Assembly: GCF_001625215.2 (NCBI RefSeq)
Contig: NC_030387.2
Coordinates: forward strand, 32,759,606 to 32,823,605
Length of the DNA: 64,000 nucleotides
Direction of reading: 5' to 3'
Source: Daucus carota subsp. sativus
Lineage: Eukaryota; Streptophyta; Magnoliopsida; Apiales; Apiaceae
Shown here: positions 12,333 to 23,088 of the stretch, one piece after another
Position numbering within the stretch: position 1 is the first letter of the stretch
Layout: the number at the start of each line of letters is the position of its first letter
Program-made: the position numbers and the translations under genes
The notes under the pieces: model-generated
The model's input: only the letters and a program-made list of their open reading frames with translations
Databases searched by the model: none
Told to the model about the DNA's origin: nothing

Positions 12333-14606
12333 TCAATATATATATATAAAGGAGGATGCGGGCGTCTCTGGAATTGTTCGATTCAGTCTTCTGATTTTTC
12401 TTAAATTTCGGATAAAAAAATATAATTATAATTAAAAAAATCAGGTTCAAGAATTCTAAAAGTAATACAATTCTTTTTTGACTGGATTATAATGATAATA
12501 CTCTAGAATACTAATTTTTGAATACCTTTTCCGTATTCAACTCAACTGGCATTCTCTAACTGTATTTCACTGAAATTTCTTAATCTTCGATTTATTAATA
12601 GTTCTGTGATTAATTTTTAATTTTTTTTATCAATTTATCGATTTTATCATGATTTGATTAAAACTTCCAACTTATTTAAAAATTTTATAAACCTTTTTAA
12701 AATCTTCAATCAGTTTATCAACCCATTAATTCCTATTTCTGATTAACGATCATGATTTTATTTTTTTCCCAAAACAATACAACAATCATGATTTTGAATG
12801 ATAGATTTCTAGAAATATAAGATTTTTGAGATAAAAAGGAAAAAGAAAAAAAAAAGTGGATAAAAAATACGATCGCGTTGGCAACAGAAAGCAACGACGT
12901 TTCACCGCCTAATAACGCGAGAAAAAGAATTATAAAAACAATACAATTCTTTTTGTTCCATCTCTAATCAATTTGCTCCACCTCCCATATTTTTTGCTGA
13001 GTTGCGCTTCGTTTTAATTTCCCTTGATGTTTCGAGTTTTAGTTAGTTGCTGAGTGATTCGGTTGGGTTTTGTTGCCGGGTCAACCGAGTTTGTTGTAAA
13101 AGCACTGAGTTGAGTAGTTGGAAATTGGAATCTGCAGGTAGTCTGATTTTTGTTTTGTTGAGTTTGCGCGAGTCTTACAATTTCCATATATATTACTTGA
13201 AGTACCAAAATTTTAAGTTCATACACACATAAATTATGACCCCAATTTAATTGATTTTGAATTTTGAGTTGCTTTAATATAATATTATTGAATTTTTTTA
13301 AAAAAATGATAATATTTTCGCAAAAATTCTTTTAAACTTAGTTATGTATATAAAAAAAGCCCAAAATAAAATAGGAATCATATATTGATTTAAAGGAGGA
13401 TGCGGGCGTCTCTAGAATTGTTCGATTCAGTATTCTGATTTTTCTTAAATTTCGAATAAAAAATATAATTATAATTCAAAAAATCAGGTTCAAGAATTCT
13501 AAAAGTAATACAATTTTTTTTGACTGTATTATAAAGATAATACTCTAGAATACTAATTTTTGAATACTTTTTCCGTATTCAACTCAAAAATTTCTTAATC
13601 TTCGATTTATTAATAGATCTGTGATTAATTTTTTATTTTTTTTTATCAATTTATCGATTTTATCATGATTTGATTAAAACTTCCAACTTATTTAAAAAAT
13701 TTATAAATCTTTTGTTATTAGTATTGTGCTTGACGAGTGGCTCAAACTAATTTTTATCTATGTTATTATATTTAATTTTATCATAATTATAATATTTATT
13801 GATTAATATTGTTTTTGATGGGAGGCCGGGTCAAACAATTTTTTTTATTAATATTGTGTTTGACTGGAGGGCCACTTAAACAAATTTTTATATTAATTAT
13901 AATATTATTTATTAGTGATTTGTTTAACAGGAACATGACTCAAAATAAATTTTATTTAATTATAATATTAATTCGTATCAAAATTTATAAAAAAAGATTC
14001 TTGATTAGTATTGTGTTTGAGGGGAGGGCGACCCAAAATAATTTTTATCTAAATAATAATAAATTTTCTATCGGTATTATGTTTGACGGGAAAACGGCTA
14101 AAATAATTTTTTATCTAAGTCATAATATATATTTTTTTATTAAAACTGGACCACGGGTTAAAATGATTTTTATCCAAATATAATATTTAAGTTTATCATA
14201 ATTATAATAATTTTTTATTAGTATTGTGTTTGACGGTAGAGCGACTCAAACTAATATGTATATTATAATTTTTTGTTATTAGTACTGTGTTTGACAAGAG
14301 AGCGGCTCAAACTAATTTTTATCCATATTATTATATTTAATTATATCATAATTATAATAATTATTGATTAATATTATCTTTGATGGAAGGGCGGTTCAAC
14401 AATTTTTTTATTAGTATTGTGTTTGACAGGAGGGCCACTTAAACAAATTTTTATATTAATTATAATATTTTTTTTATTTTATTATTAGTGATATGATTAA
14501 CGGGAACATGACTCAAAATAATTTTTATGCAATTATAATATTAATTCGTATCAAAATTTATAAAAAAAAATCATAACGCCGCCGCGAAGCGCGGCTTTAT
14601 ACACTT
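12333..14606 (+). mobile_element. Non-autonomous Helitron (family 1), composite with two 5' tips
   Basis: The 5' tip reads TCAATATATATATATAAAGG and continues into GGATGCGGGCGTCTCT. About 330 bases of this 5' region occur again from about 13390, so two 5' ends are stacked in the same orientation. The 3' tip (14572-14606) holds the hairpin CCGCGaagCGCGG followed by a degenerate end (ACTTAG instead of ACTAG). The base before the 5' tip is G rather than the expected A, so the left border is less sure. No Rep/helicase open frame exists, so it depends on an autonomous partner. The 3' half carries the internal repeat array described separately. Confidence 0.6.
13720..14560 (+). repeat. Internal Helitron repeat array, unit with TATTGTGTTTGAC core
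   Basis: Roughly eight diverged units of about 80-130 bp contain TTAGTATTGTGTTTGACNGG, then a GC-rich GGGCGGCTC-like patch, then AAACTAATTTTTATC. The same units fill the other family-1 Helitrons in this window in matching orientation. There is no coding potential. Confidence 0.75.
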
Positions 14607-14764
14607 AGATATCAATAATTCTTTAATAAAATTTATTTACCCTACATAAACTAATAGTATTATTATAAGAAAATTTAATTTTCTTATAATTTTTATCTAT
14701 AATATAATTACTATAAATTATTATTAATAAAATATGATATTATTATTATAAGATTATAATAGTG

Positions 14765-16290
14765 AATAAAGCCGCGCTTCGCGGCGGCGTTATAAATTTT
14801 GTATAAATTTTGATGCGAATTAATATTATAATAGCATAAAAATTATTTTGAGTCATCTTCCGGTCAAACACACTAATAAAAAAATATTATAATTAGTATA
14901 AAATTCTTTTTAAAAGGTCATCCAGTCAAACATAATACTAATAATAAAATTAGTTCGAACCGCCCTCCGGTCAAAGACAATATTAATCCATAATTTTTAT
15001 TTTTATGATAAAATTAAATATTACAATATAATTTAGATCGAAATTAGTTTGAGCCGCTCTCTTGTCAAACACAATACTAATAAAAATTATTCTAATTATG
15101 ATAAAATTAAAGATTATAATTGGATAAAAATTATTTTAAACCGTAGTCCCGTTTTAACGAATAATATATTATAACATAGATAAAAAATTATTTTAGCCAC
15201 TTTCACGTCCAACATAATACTAATAGAAAAATTATTATTATTTAGATAAAAATTAGTTTGGGCCGCCTCCCGTGCCCGTCAAACACAATACTAATCAAGA
15301 AAATTTGCATTATCATAAAATCAATATATGATTCCTATTTTATATATCCTATTTTATTTTATTAATTATTTTTATTTTATGATTCCTATTTATTAGTTAA
15401 AAATTATTATTCTTTTATGGTTCTAATTTTTTTGCTATTAGTTTTTTTAAGTGATTATTATCTTTACAATCCTTTATTTTCTATTCGAAATTTAAGAAAA
15501 TTATAAGACTAAATCAAAAATAAAAATTGTACGTATCCCCTTACACATCTTAAATATAAATTGTATTTTATCTATGATTGTTAGTTTAAATAAATATAAA
15601 AATTATTCTAATTATGATAAAATTAAAGATTATGATTTGATAAAATTATTTTGAACCGTGGTCCCGTTTTAATAAGAAAATATATTATAACATAGATAAA
15701 AAAATTATTTTAGCCACTTTCCCGTGAAAAATAATACTAATAGAAAAATTATTATTATTTAGATAAAAATTAGTTTGGGCCGCCTCCCGTGCCCGTCAAA
15801 CACAATACTAATCAAGAATCATTTACATTATCATAAAATCAACATATGATTCCTATTTTATATATCCTATTTTATTTTATTAATTAATTTTATTTTTTGT
15901 TTCCCATTTTTTAGTTAAAAATTATTATTCTTTTATGGTTCTATTTTTTTTGCTATTATTTTTTTAATGATTATTATCTTTACAATCCTTTATTTTCTAC
16001 TCGAAATTTAAGAAAATTATAAGAGTAAATCGAAAATAAAAATTGTATGTATTACCTTACAAATCTTAAATATAAATTGTATTTTATCTAGGATTGTTAG
16101 TTTAAATATATATAATCCTATTCCTTTTAGGATTCCTAAATAAGAAAAGAATTGTATTACTATTTTCAATCTGAAATTTAAGAAAATTATAAGAAAAGAG
16201 TTTTAAGATCCGTGAATTTGATTTTTTGAATTATAATTTTATTTTCTATTCGAAATTTAAGAAAATTATAAGATTGAATCCAACTATTAT
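14765..16290 (-). mobile_element. Helitron (family 1), inverted copy truncated at its 5' tip
   Basis: Read on the minus strand, the 3' hairpin end lies at 14765-14795, with ATAG instead of CTAG at the tip. The internal repeat units follow in reverse to about 15310. A partial duplication of the interior is seen at 15600-16080. At about 16230-16290 the sub-terminal 5' sequence is recognisable, but it stops short of GGGCGTCTC and the TATA-rich tip, so the 5' end is lost. Confidence 0.55.
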
Positions 16291-16559
16291 CGAGATCGGT
16301 TGTAAGTCAATGCATACTATTTGAATGAGGTTGTGAAAATCTTAAAGATGTTTTCATGATAGAGATGCAATCTTCTTGACCACTATGGAACGATGGGAGT
16401 TTAGCGCTACAAACCTGTTTAGACAATTTGAGATTCTGCAATATGCTGGTTTTTATTTTTTAGATATATAATTTGAAAAAAATTAATATAATAAGATTAT
16501 AAATTTTATAACTTTTAAAAATAAGAATTGTATTTTTAAATTATATTTGTTCAATAATT

Positions 16560-18135
16560 GTTATATTGAATATAATGTAAATGGTTCTTGATTAGTATTG
16601 TGTTTGACAGGCACGGGAGGCGGCCCAAACTAATTTTTATCTAAATAATAATAATTTTTCTATTAGTATTATGTTTGATAGGAGAGTGGCTAATATAATT
16701 TTTATCTATGTTATAATGTTTTTTTTTGTTAAAACGGCGGTTCAAAATAATTACAAAATAAATTAGGATATATAAAATAGGAATCATATACTGATCTTAT
16801 AATAATGTAAATGATTCTTGATTAGTATTGTGTTTGACGGGCACGGGAGGCGGCCCAAACAAATTTTTATCTAAATAATAATAAATTTTCTATTAGTATT
16901 ATGTTTGACGGGAAAATGGCTAAACTAATATTAGTATTATGTTTGACGGGAATTATAATTATAATTCAAAAAATCAGATTCAAGAATTCTAAAAGTAATA
17001 CAACTATTTCCTTATCGAATTCTAAAGATGATACAATTCTTTTCTTATTTAGTATTTCTTATTGAATTCTAAAGATGAGACAATTCTTTTCTTATTTAGT
17101 AATCCTAATAGAAATAGGATTATATTTATTCAAACTAACAAAATCATAGATAAAATACAATTTATATTTAAGATTTGTATGGTAATACGTACAATTTTTA
17201 TTATCGATTTAGTAAAGGATTGTAAAGATAATAATCATTAAAAAAAACTGATAGCAACAAAAATTAGAACCATAAAAGAATAATAATTTTTAACTAATAA
17301 ATAGGCATCAAAAAATAAAAAAAATTAACAAATAAAATAATATATAAAAAATAGGAATCATATATTAATTTTATGATAATGTAAATGGTTCTTGATTAGT
17401 ATTGTGTTTGACAGGCACGGGAGGCGGCCCAAACTAATTTTTATCTGAATAATAATAAATTTTTTATTAGTATTATGTTTGCCGGGAAAGTCGTTAAAAT
17501 AATTTTATTAACAAATAAAATAATATATAAAAAATAGGTATCATATATTGATTTTATGATAAAGTAAATGGTTCTTGATTAGTATATCGTTTGACGGGCA
17601 CAAGAGGCGGCCCAAACTAATTTTTATCCAAATAATAATAAATCTTCTATTAGTATTATGTTTGACGGTAAAGTCGCTAAAATAATTTTTTATCTATGTT
17701 ATAATATATTTTTTTGTTACACAATTCAAAATAATCTTTAATTTTGTCATAATTAGAATAAGTTTTATTAGTATTGTGTTTGACACTAAAACGACTCAAA
17801 CTAATATATAAATTATAATGTTTTGTTATAAGTATTGTGTCTGACAAGAGAGCGGCTCAAACTAATTTTGATCTAAATTATAATATTTAATTTATCATAA
17901 AAATAATAATTATGGATTAATATTGTCTTTGACGGGAGGGGGGTTCGAACTAATTTTTTTATTTGTGTTGTGTTTGGCAGGATGATCACTTAAACAAATT
18001 TTTATATCAATTATAATATTTTTTATTTATGATATGTTTAATGGGAAGATGACTCAAAATAATTTTTATCCTATTATAATTCTGATTCATATCAAAATTT
18101 ATCACGCCGCCGCGAAGCGCGGCTTTTTTCACTAG
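16560..18135 (+). mobile_element. Helitron-derived tract (family 1) ending in an intact 3' tip
   Basis: Several repeats of the family-1 interior, each beginning near GTAAATGGTTCTTGATTAGT, are stacked at about 16575, 16805, 17380 and 17565. The tract ends in the hairpin CCGCGaagCGCGG and TTTTTTCACTAG|T at 18106-18135, a canonical CTAG end followed by T. A clear 5' tip was not found, so this is a 3' part or a rearranged composite. No transposase-type frame is present. Confidence 0.6.
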
Positions 18136-19531
18136 TTTAAAATAGAATACGAACTGTCCGAAAAATAGAATAAGTTTGTGGTGGGCAGCAAAGAGCTTGC
18201 TTAATCCCGTTTGACCATGATGATGTTTAAGAATTGAGATAGAAGGAACATGCCACGATAGGCTCCGTCTGAATTTGGTAAATTGTAAGCTTTTGCCCTC
18301 CAACTAGACCTCGCAATTCAATACACGACATGAAAACACGACACAAAAAGTTTGAGTTTGATTTTCAATTTTCGGTATACGAACACAAAAATATATGAAC
18401 ACGAAAAATACACGTTAATTTAATGTCGGGTTCGATTTTTAATACAAATACACAAATGACATGAAAATACACGACACGAAAATAGACGACACGAATTGTT
18501 CGCCAGTAACTCTTGAGACAACCTGTAACCTTTTTTCAGGCTATACGCTTTTACTCGTTTTGAGGAGGTGGACTGAAAATTCGAACAGCTGTGATTTCTG
18601 ACTTACAGCAAACAACAAAATACTTAAACTAATAATTTATGGAATGAAATCTAGAGGTTGATTGGGTATGTATTTGAAAAAATTAGTAATTGAAATTGAA
18701 TTAAATGTGTTGAATTCTATTGATGAATATCAACATTTTATTGGAGATAAAAGACGTTCATTCACTCTATAAAATCGAAATTCCATTCTGAAAATAAAAT
18801 TAAACTCACATTAAATCACTAAGAGTCAATATTTTATATTATATTTAGTAATGATTTAAGAGACTATTGGAGATGCTCTAAGTGTGTAATATGTGACTCC
18901 AAGATAAGATTTTATTATGCATATTCTTTCATTATACACCTATTATGTCTCATTTTTCCTCATATAAAAATCGCGTATACACTTAAGAAATTCCTTTTTT
19001 AGCACGAAAAATTAAAGAGGAAAACAAAAAAAGGATTTCAATTTTTAATAATTAGTATATATTCATTTATCAAAAAAATCGAATTATAAACTAAAAGACT
19101 AGATTTCAAGAGATTATTATATAAATTGTCTCATGCTTACAAAATATTCCCTCCATTTCAATCTAGATGTCCATTATTAAGAAAAAAATTTGTTCCAAAT
19201 TAGTTGTGTACTTCAATTTCCAACGCAAAATCATAGTTCTGGAGTCAAAACCTAATAACATACCTTCTGTTTCAAATTGAAAAAATCACACAATTTAAAA
19301 AGATGAATATTCAAAAATTAATTAAAAAGAGTTACAATATAAAATGCAAATAATGAGAAAATTACTAAACAGTATAAATATTTATTACATTTCTTCGTAA
19401 TATTATCATTACACCAATATAACAGCATCAGTAATAATTCCGAGGCTGTGTAGAAAAAACATATGAAAAAGGACCCCTTTCTAAATCTTAACTCACTGAA
19501 AGACATGACAAATTAGTACTTTCTTTTCAAC
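18136..19531. other. Spacer between Helitron tract and receptor-kinase copy A
   Basis: No gene was recognised. 18310-18500 contains repeated ACACGACA-type words. From about 19310 the sequence matches 22760-23000, the 3' flank of copy B, showing that it belongs to the duplicated receptor-kinase unit. A stretch at 19146 resembles one end of a Stowaway MITE, but no partner end was found. Confidence 0.5.
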
Positions 19532-21220
19532 TCATAAAAGCAGAGCAAGAATGAACAAGAACACGATGATCACCCCGAAGGAACCTCCAATAGAAGCCCC
19601 CGAGGTGCCACTGTTCTGGATGCCTCCAGAGTTTTTTGTTTCTGATGGAGGCAATGGATTGGGTGCAGCAAGGCTATGATTGTCGTTACTCAGCTTATAA
19701 ATCTCCAAGCCATTCAAAATTGTATTTTCATATTGATAGCCCTTGTTAGGTTGCATGGTGAGCCACAAATCTGTCTTAGACTTGTTGCCATCTGGGTTGG
19801 CACCGAAAGAAACAACGTAGTCTTTATAGATTGGAATTCCTCTTCCCCCAGTCCAATATATAATATCTACTGCTTTTTCAGCTGTCTGATTGTTGACGAG
19901 TATATCAAATACCAGCTGACCTTCCTGAGTTACTTCGAGCCTGGACTCACAAAAATAAAGTCTAAGTAGATAATAAAACCCATAATCAACTGGAAAGATC
20001 CAAGTGATGTTGGGGGTGTAATTATTATCATCCTTAAATCGCTCAGTGGAGTAGACAATTTCAGGGGCCGTGTAGGGTGGAGTCGTCTCCGAGTAATTGA
20101 TTTCAATTTTGGACAGTCTTGTAGTTCCATAAGACCCAATCAAATAGGGTTCGTCTCCATCCCATGAGCGGAACATTCCACTGTCATCGGTCGAAGATAC
20201 GTTCTGGCCGCCTACATTTAAGCGGTAAAATTTTTCAAGTGCCTTGGAACCGTCAATAGTGACGAAAGTGGTGCTCTGAGAATGTAGGCCGACTAGTTTA
20301 ATTCCATTGCTATCATCATTTCCTTTGACATAGAGCTTGTCGGGAATGGAAACAACCTCAATGCCATTGACAAACGCAGAGGAGTTTGGAGACGGAATAA
20401 ACGTCAAGTCTAGTAAACGACTCTGATTGACAGTGATGATATATTCTTTGACGAGAGTTAATGATGGGCTCTGGAGGTTGAGAAAGGCACTGAAGTTAGA
20501 TACAAGAATCTGGTCCGCTGCATGGACGGAGAAGAATGATTTGGTCATGTCAAAACCATCTGCATAATTTGTTGGATAAAAGTAGAGGCGTAGAAATTTC
20601 TGACCAGCTCCAGAAACGGGGATTTTATAGGTGAATATGGAAGAGAATACGCGAGCAGTTAAGAGCATCTCCAAGGGCAAAATGTATAATGGTTGGCTAT
20701 ATTGATTGGCTATATGGATTATGTAAATTTTTTGCTAAGGGGACATGTATATGCTCCAACGGGATTATCTATAATTTTGCTTGTGTAAAATTATACCTAA
20801 AGGCTTACTTGGTTCGACAAATATAGCCAACCAAATATGGTTGGCTATAATTTTTTGCTAAGGGGTGGAGGGTTGGAGTGGTACAATTTTTACACAATCT
20901 CTATAAGTGCCATCTAGATGCCACCTAGATGCCACATATACAATTTTTGCTAAGGGTTTTTGGGGTTGGAGATGCTCTAAGTAAGGGATTTGGTGGACGG
21001 AAGGAGTTGGTTCAGATTGTGTGGAGCTTGTTGTTGAAGTGTTGGAGATGTATGCTGAATCTGTGTTCCATTGTCGACCATCCGAAGAATTAGTCTCTAA
21101 AGATGCGCCGCAGTTAAGGAGGATATTATCGGTAGGAGTATAGTTTGGCAACACGGCTGAGGAGATGGCAAAAAACAGAGGGAGCCAAAGGAACAAGTGA
21201 TGCAAAGAAAAACCAAGCAT
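19532..21220 (-). pseudogene. CrRLK1L copy A: ectodomain only, kinase lost, split by a MITE
   Basis: This is the third member of a CrRLK1L (FERONIA-like) cluster. The 5' piece (21220-20978) encodes a signal peptide (MLGFSLHHLFLWLPLFFAIS) and the start of the malectin-like ectodomain as far as HQIPYL. The reading is then broken by a 315-bp MITE (20663-20977) full of stops, and resumes in the same frame at TARVFSS (20662) through both malectin-like regions (GMFRSWDGDEPYL, NQTAEKAVDIIYWTGGRGIP, LNGLEIYKL). It ends after a hydrophobic stretch GGSFGVIIVFLFILALLL and a stop. The kinase domain present in copies B and C is absent. The stop codon comes from DNA that in copy B lies beyond the gene's 3' end, so a deletion joined the membrane segment to the 3' flank. 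It might still yield a kinase-less protein if the MITE were spliced out, but no splice model was established. Confidence 0.85.
20663..20977. mobile_element. Tourist-like (PIF/Harbinger) MITE in the copy A coding region
   Basis: Terminal inverted repeats GAGCATCTCCAA / TTGGAGATGCTC bound 315 bp, and the flanking TAA on each side (20660-20662, 20978-20980) is a 3-bp target duplication typical of this superfamily. Copies B and C have the uninterrupted sequence at the same place, which defines the borders exactly. Confidence 0.88.
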
Positions 21221-21274
21221 CTTTCTTGTTATGGTTTTCTATCAAAAGTTGGTTCCGCAGAATGCTTTTGTTTT

Positions 21275-21285
21275 GCTATTTATTA
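21275..21285 (-). promoter_or_regulatory. TATA-like box of copy A
   Basis: TAATAAATAGC on the minus strand lies about 55 bases upstream of the copy A ATG. The same word occurs about 36 bases before the ATG of copies B (25677-25687) and C (38353-38363). Confidence 0.5.
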
Positions 21286-21721
21286 GACTAGGCTATGACC
21301 CATGCCAAGTTAAACTTCAGCCTTGCTTTTAACATGTGCTGAGGAAAACAAACTATGTTGAAAATTCAATGTCAAATGTCTCCTAAATAAAATATCAATG
21401 TCTGGAACGCAAAACTCTTGAACAGCTCAGTATAAAAACAATATGTAAGGGTATAATGGAAAATTATAGAAGATAATAATTATTCAAAATCAACGTCAAA
21501 ACCAAGCTGCGCTAAGAAGAGTATGCAATGTTTTAATTTCAAACTGTCGCTCGTTTTTGCATGCTTAAACAGTTAAACTTCCACAGTTAGGCACAGTAGA
21601 CTTCAAAGTCTAGGTCGTGTGCTCTTGATAGTTGATAGCACACATGTTTGTGGTTCTGGTTCTGATCTTTTCCATTAATTTCTCCAATAAAAGACAATAG
21701 AAATGAGATCTCACAATTCAC

Positions 21722-21957
21722 ATACGGGTCCAGGTCCCTATTCATCCAATAATCGGGATTAAAACAAAATTTTAATATGTTCACCGTTGAGCAGGGTTTT
21801 CCTCCGTCCAGCGCTAAAAAAACGCTAGACATACTAAAATTTTGTTTTAATCTTGACCGCTGTCCAGCGATTAAAAATCGCTGGACATATAATTTTTTTT
21901 TTTTGTTTTAATCCTAACCGTTGGATGAATATCCGACAGCCAGGAACCTATATGATT
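21722..21957. mobile_element. Foldback MITE with two internal hairpins
   Basis: The ends are imperfect inverted repeats of about 45 bp, including TTCATCCAA near both ends and GGGATTAAAACAAAA against TTTTGTTTTAATCC. Inside are two hairpins of the same design: GTCCAGCGATT with an AAA loop and a perfect 11-bp stem, and a weaker one starting GTCCAGCGCT. No target duplication was fixed. Confidence 0.5.
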
Positions 21958-23088
21958 TTTTAACAGGTCCCGACACATGTATGCTAGTAATTTGGACCCC
22001 TCCTTACGTAAAAGTACATATTCTTCTACCACTCATATAATAAGCTATTTGATATTGATTTACAACTCCTTCCGGAAAATTTAATATAAATTATGGTCAA
22101 CATATTGTGGAACTAAATTATAGACACTCTTCAGAAATTCATGTATAAATTTTGTCCCCTTATCATAAATTAAAATTTACAAATATTATTAAATTAAATT
22201 AAAAATATAGTATACAAGCAATATAAAATAACTATTAATTGCACGTCATCAGGTAAAAGATGTAAGTCCTGATTTTATAATTATTTTGTTGAATGAGTTC
22301 AAAAATTTTTCTATACCCTACCCAAACCCAGAAGTATAGTTTAAACATTTTTATAAATATATTCAACACAATGATAATTAATGTTCAACACGAAATGTTG
22401 AACCCAGTTACAGATGTGTTGAATGCACGATTTATTTATGCGTTATTTTTAAAATTGTGATGTTTTTTCAATAAATTTCAACATAAATACTTAATATAAC
22501 TAAGGACTAACAAGTTGGGAGGATAAAAAAAAATCAAAAAAATTGTTTGTAAATTTGTAATTTAAAAAAGTTTTTATTTGATCCTATCCTTAACATCGCT
22601 CCCTCCGTCCCACTTTCTATTTTGAAATGTCCCATCATTTTTATACATTCCGAAATAATAACTTTTTATAATATAAAACACCATTACATCAACTACCTTC
22701 TTCTACTATCTCCATTGTATAATAATAAAAACACTATTACACCTGTTACTTTACTCCACTATTCCAAATTAAAAGAGTTACAATATAAAATGCAAATAAT
22801 GAGAAAATTACTAAATAAAATAAATATTTATTACATTTCTTCGTAATATTATCATTACACCAATATAACAGCATCAGTAATTATTCCGAGGCTGTGTAGA
22901 AAAACATATTAAAAGGACCTACATTCGGTCCCCTTTCTAAATCTTAACTCAGTGAAAGACATGACAAATTACTTTCTTTCCAACTCATAAAAGAAAATTA
23001 CCTTACAAATACTAAAGGTCTTTATTGTGGGTAGGCGCATTTGCCTTTGAGTTGAATGCCAATTTTATGAGTCCCTGCTCTGGCAATC

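Larger units (their letters stand above)
21221..23088. other. Spacer between copies A and B
   Basis: This holds the promoter side of copy A, then duplicated flank (21350-21600 matches 26890-27310 and 40560-40740), a foldback MITE at 21722-21957, then AT-rich DNA. 22080-22330 resembles 55620-55880 near the DUF716 gene. At 22598 a Stowaway-like end (CTCCCTCCGTCCC) appears without a clear partner. From 22760 on it is the duplicated 3' flank shared with copy A. Confidence 0.55.

Noticed and set aside
13809-14183. 124-codon plus-strand frame in the first Helitron
   Set aside because: It is a translation of the TATTGTGTTTGAC repeat units and is very rich in F, I and N, as expected of AT-rich non-coding DNA.
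18007-18303. 98-codon minus-strand frame as a host gene
   Set aside because: The last 41 codons are the Helitron end. The first part (FTKFRRSLSWHVPSISILKH) matched nothing I know, so no gene is claimed.
22598-22770. Stowaway MITE beginning CTCCCTCCGTCCC
   Set aside because: Only one end is recognisable. No partner inverted repeat or TA duplication was found before the duplicated flank begins.
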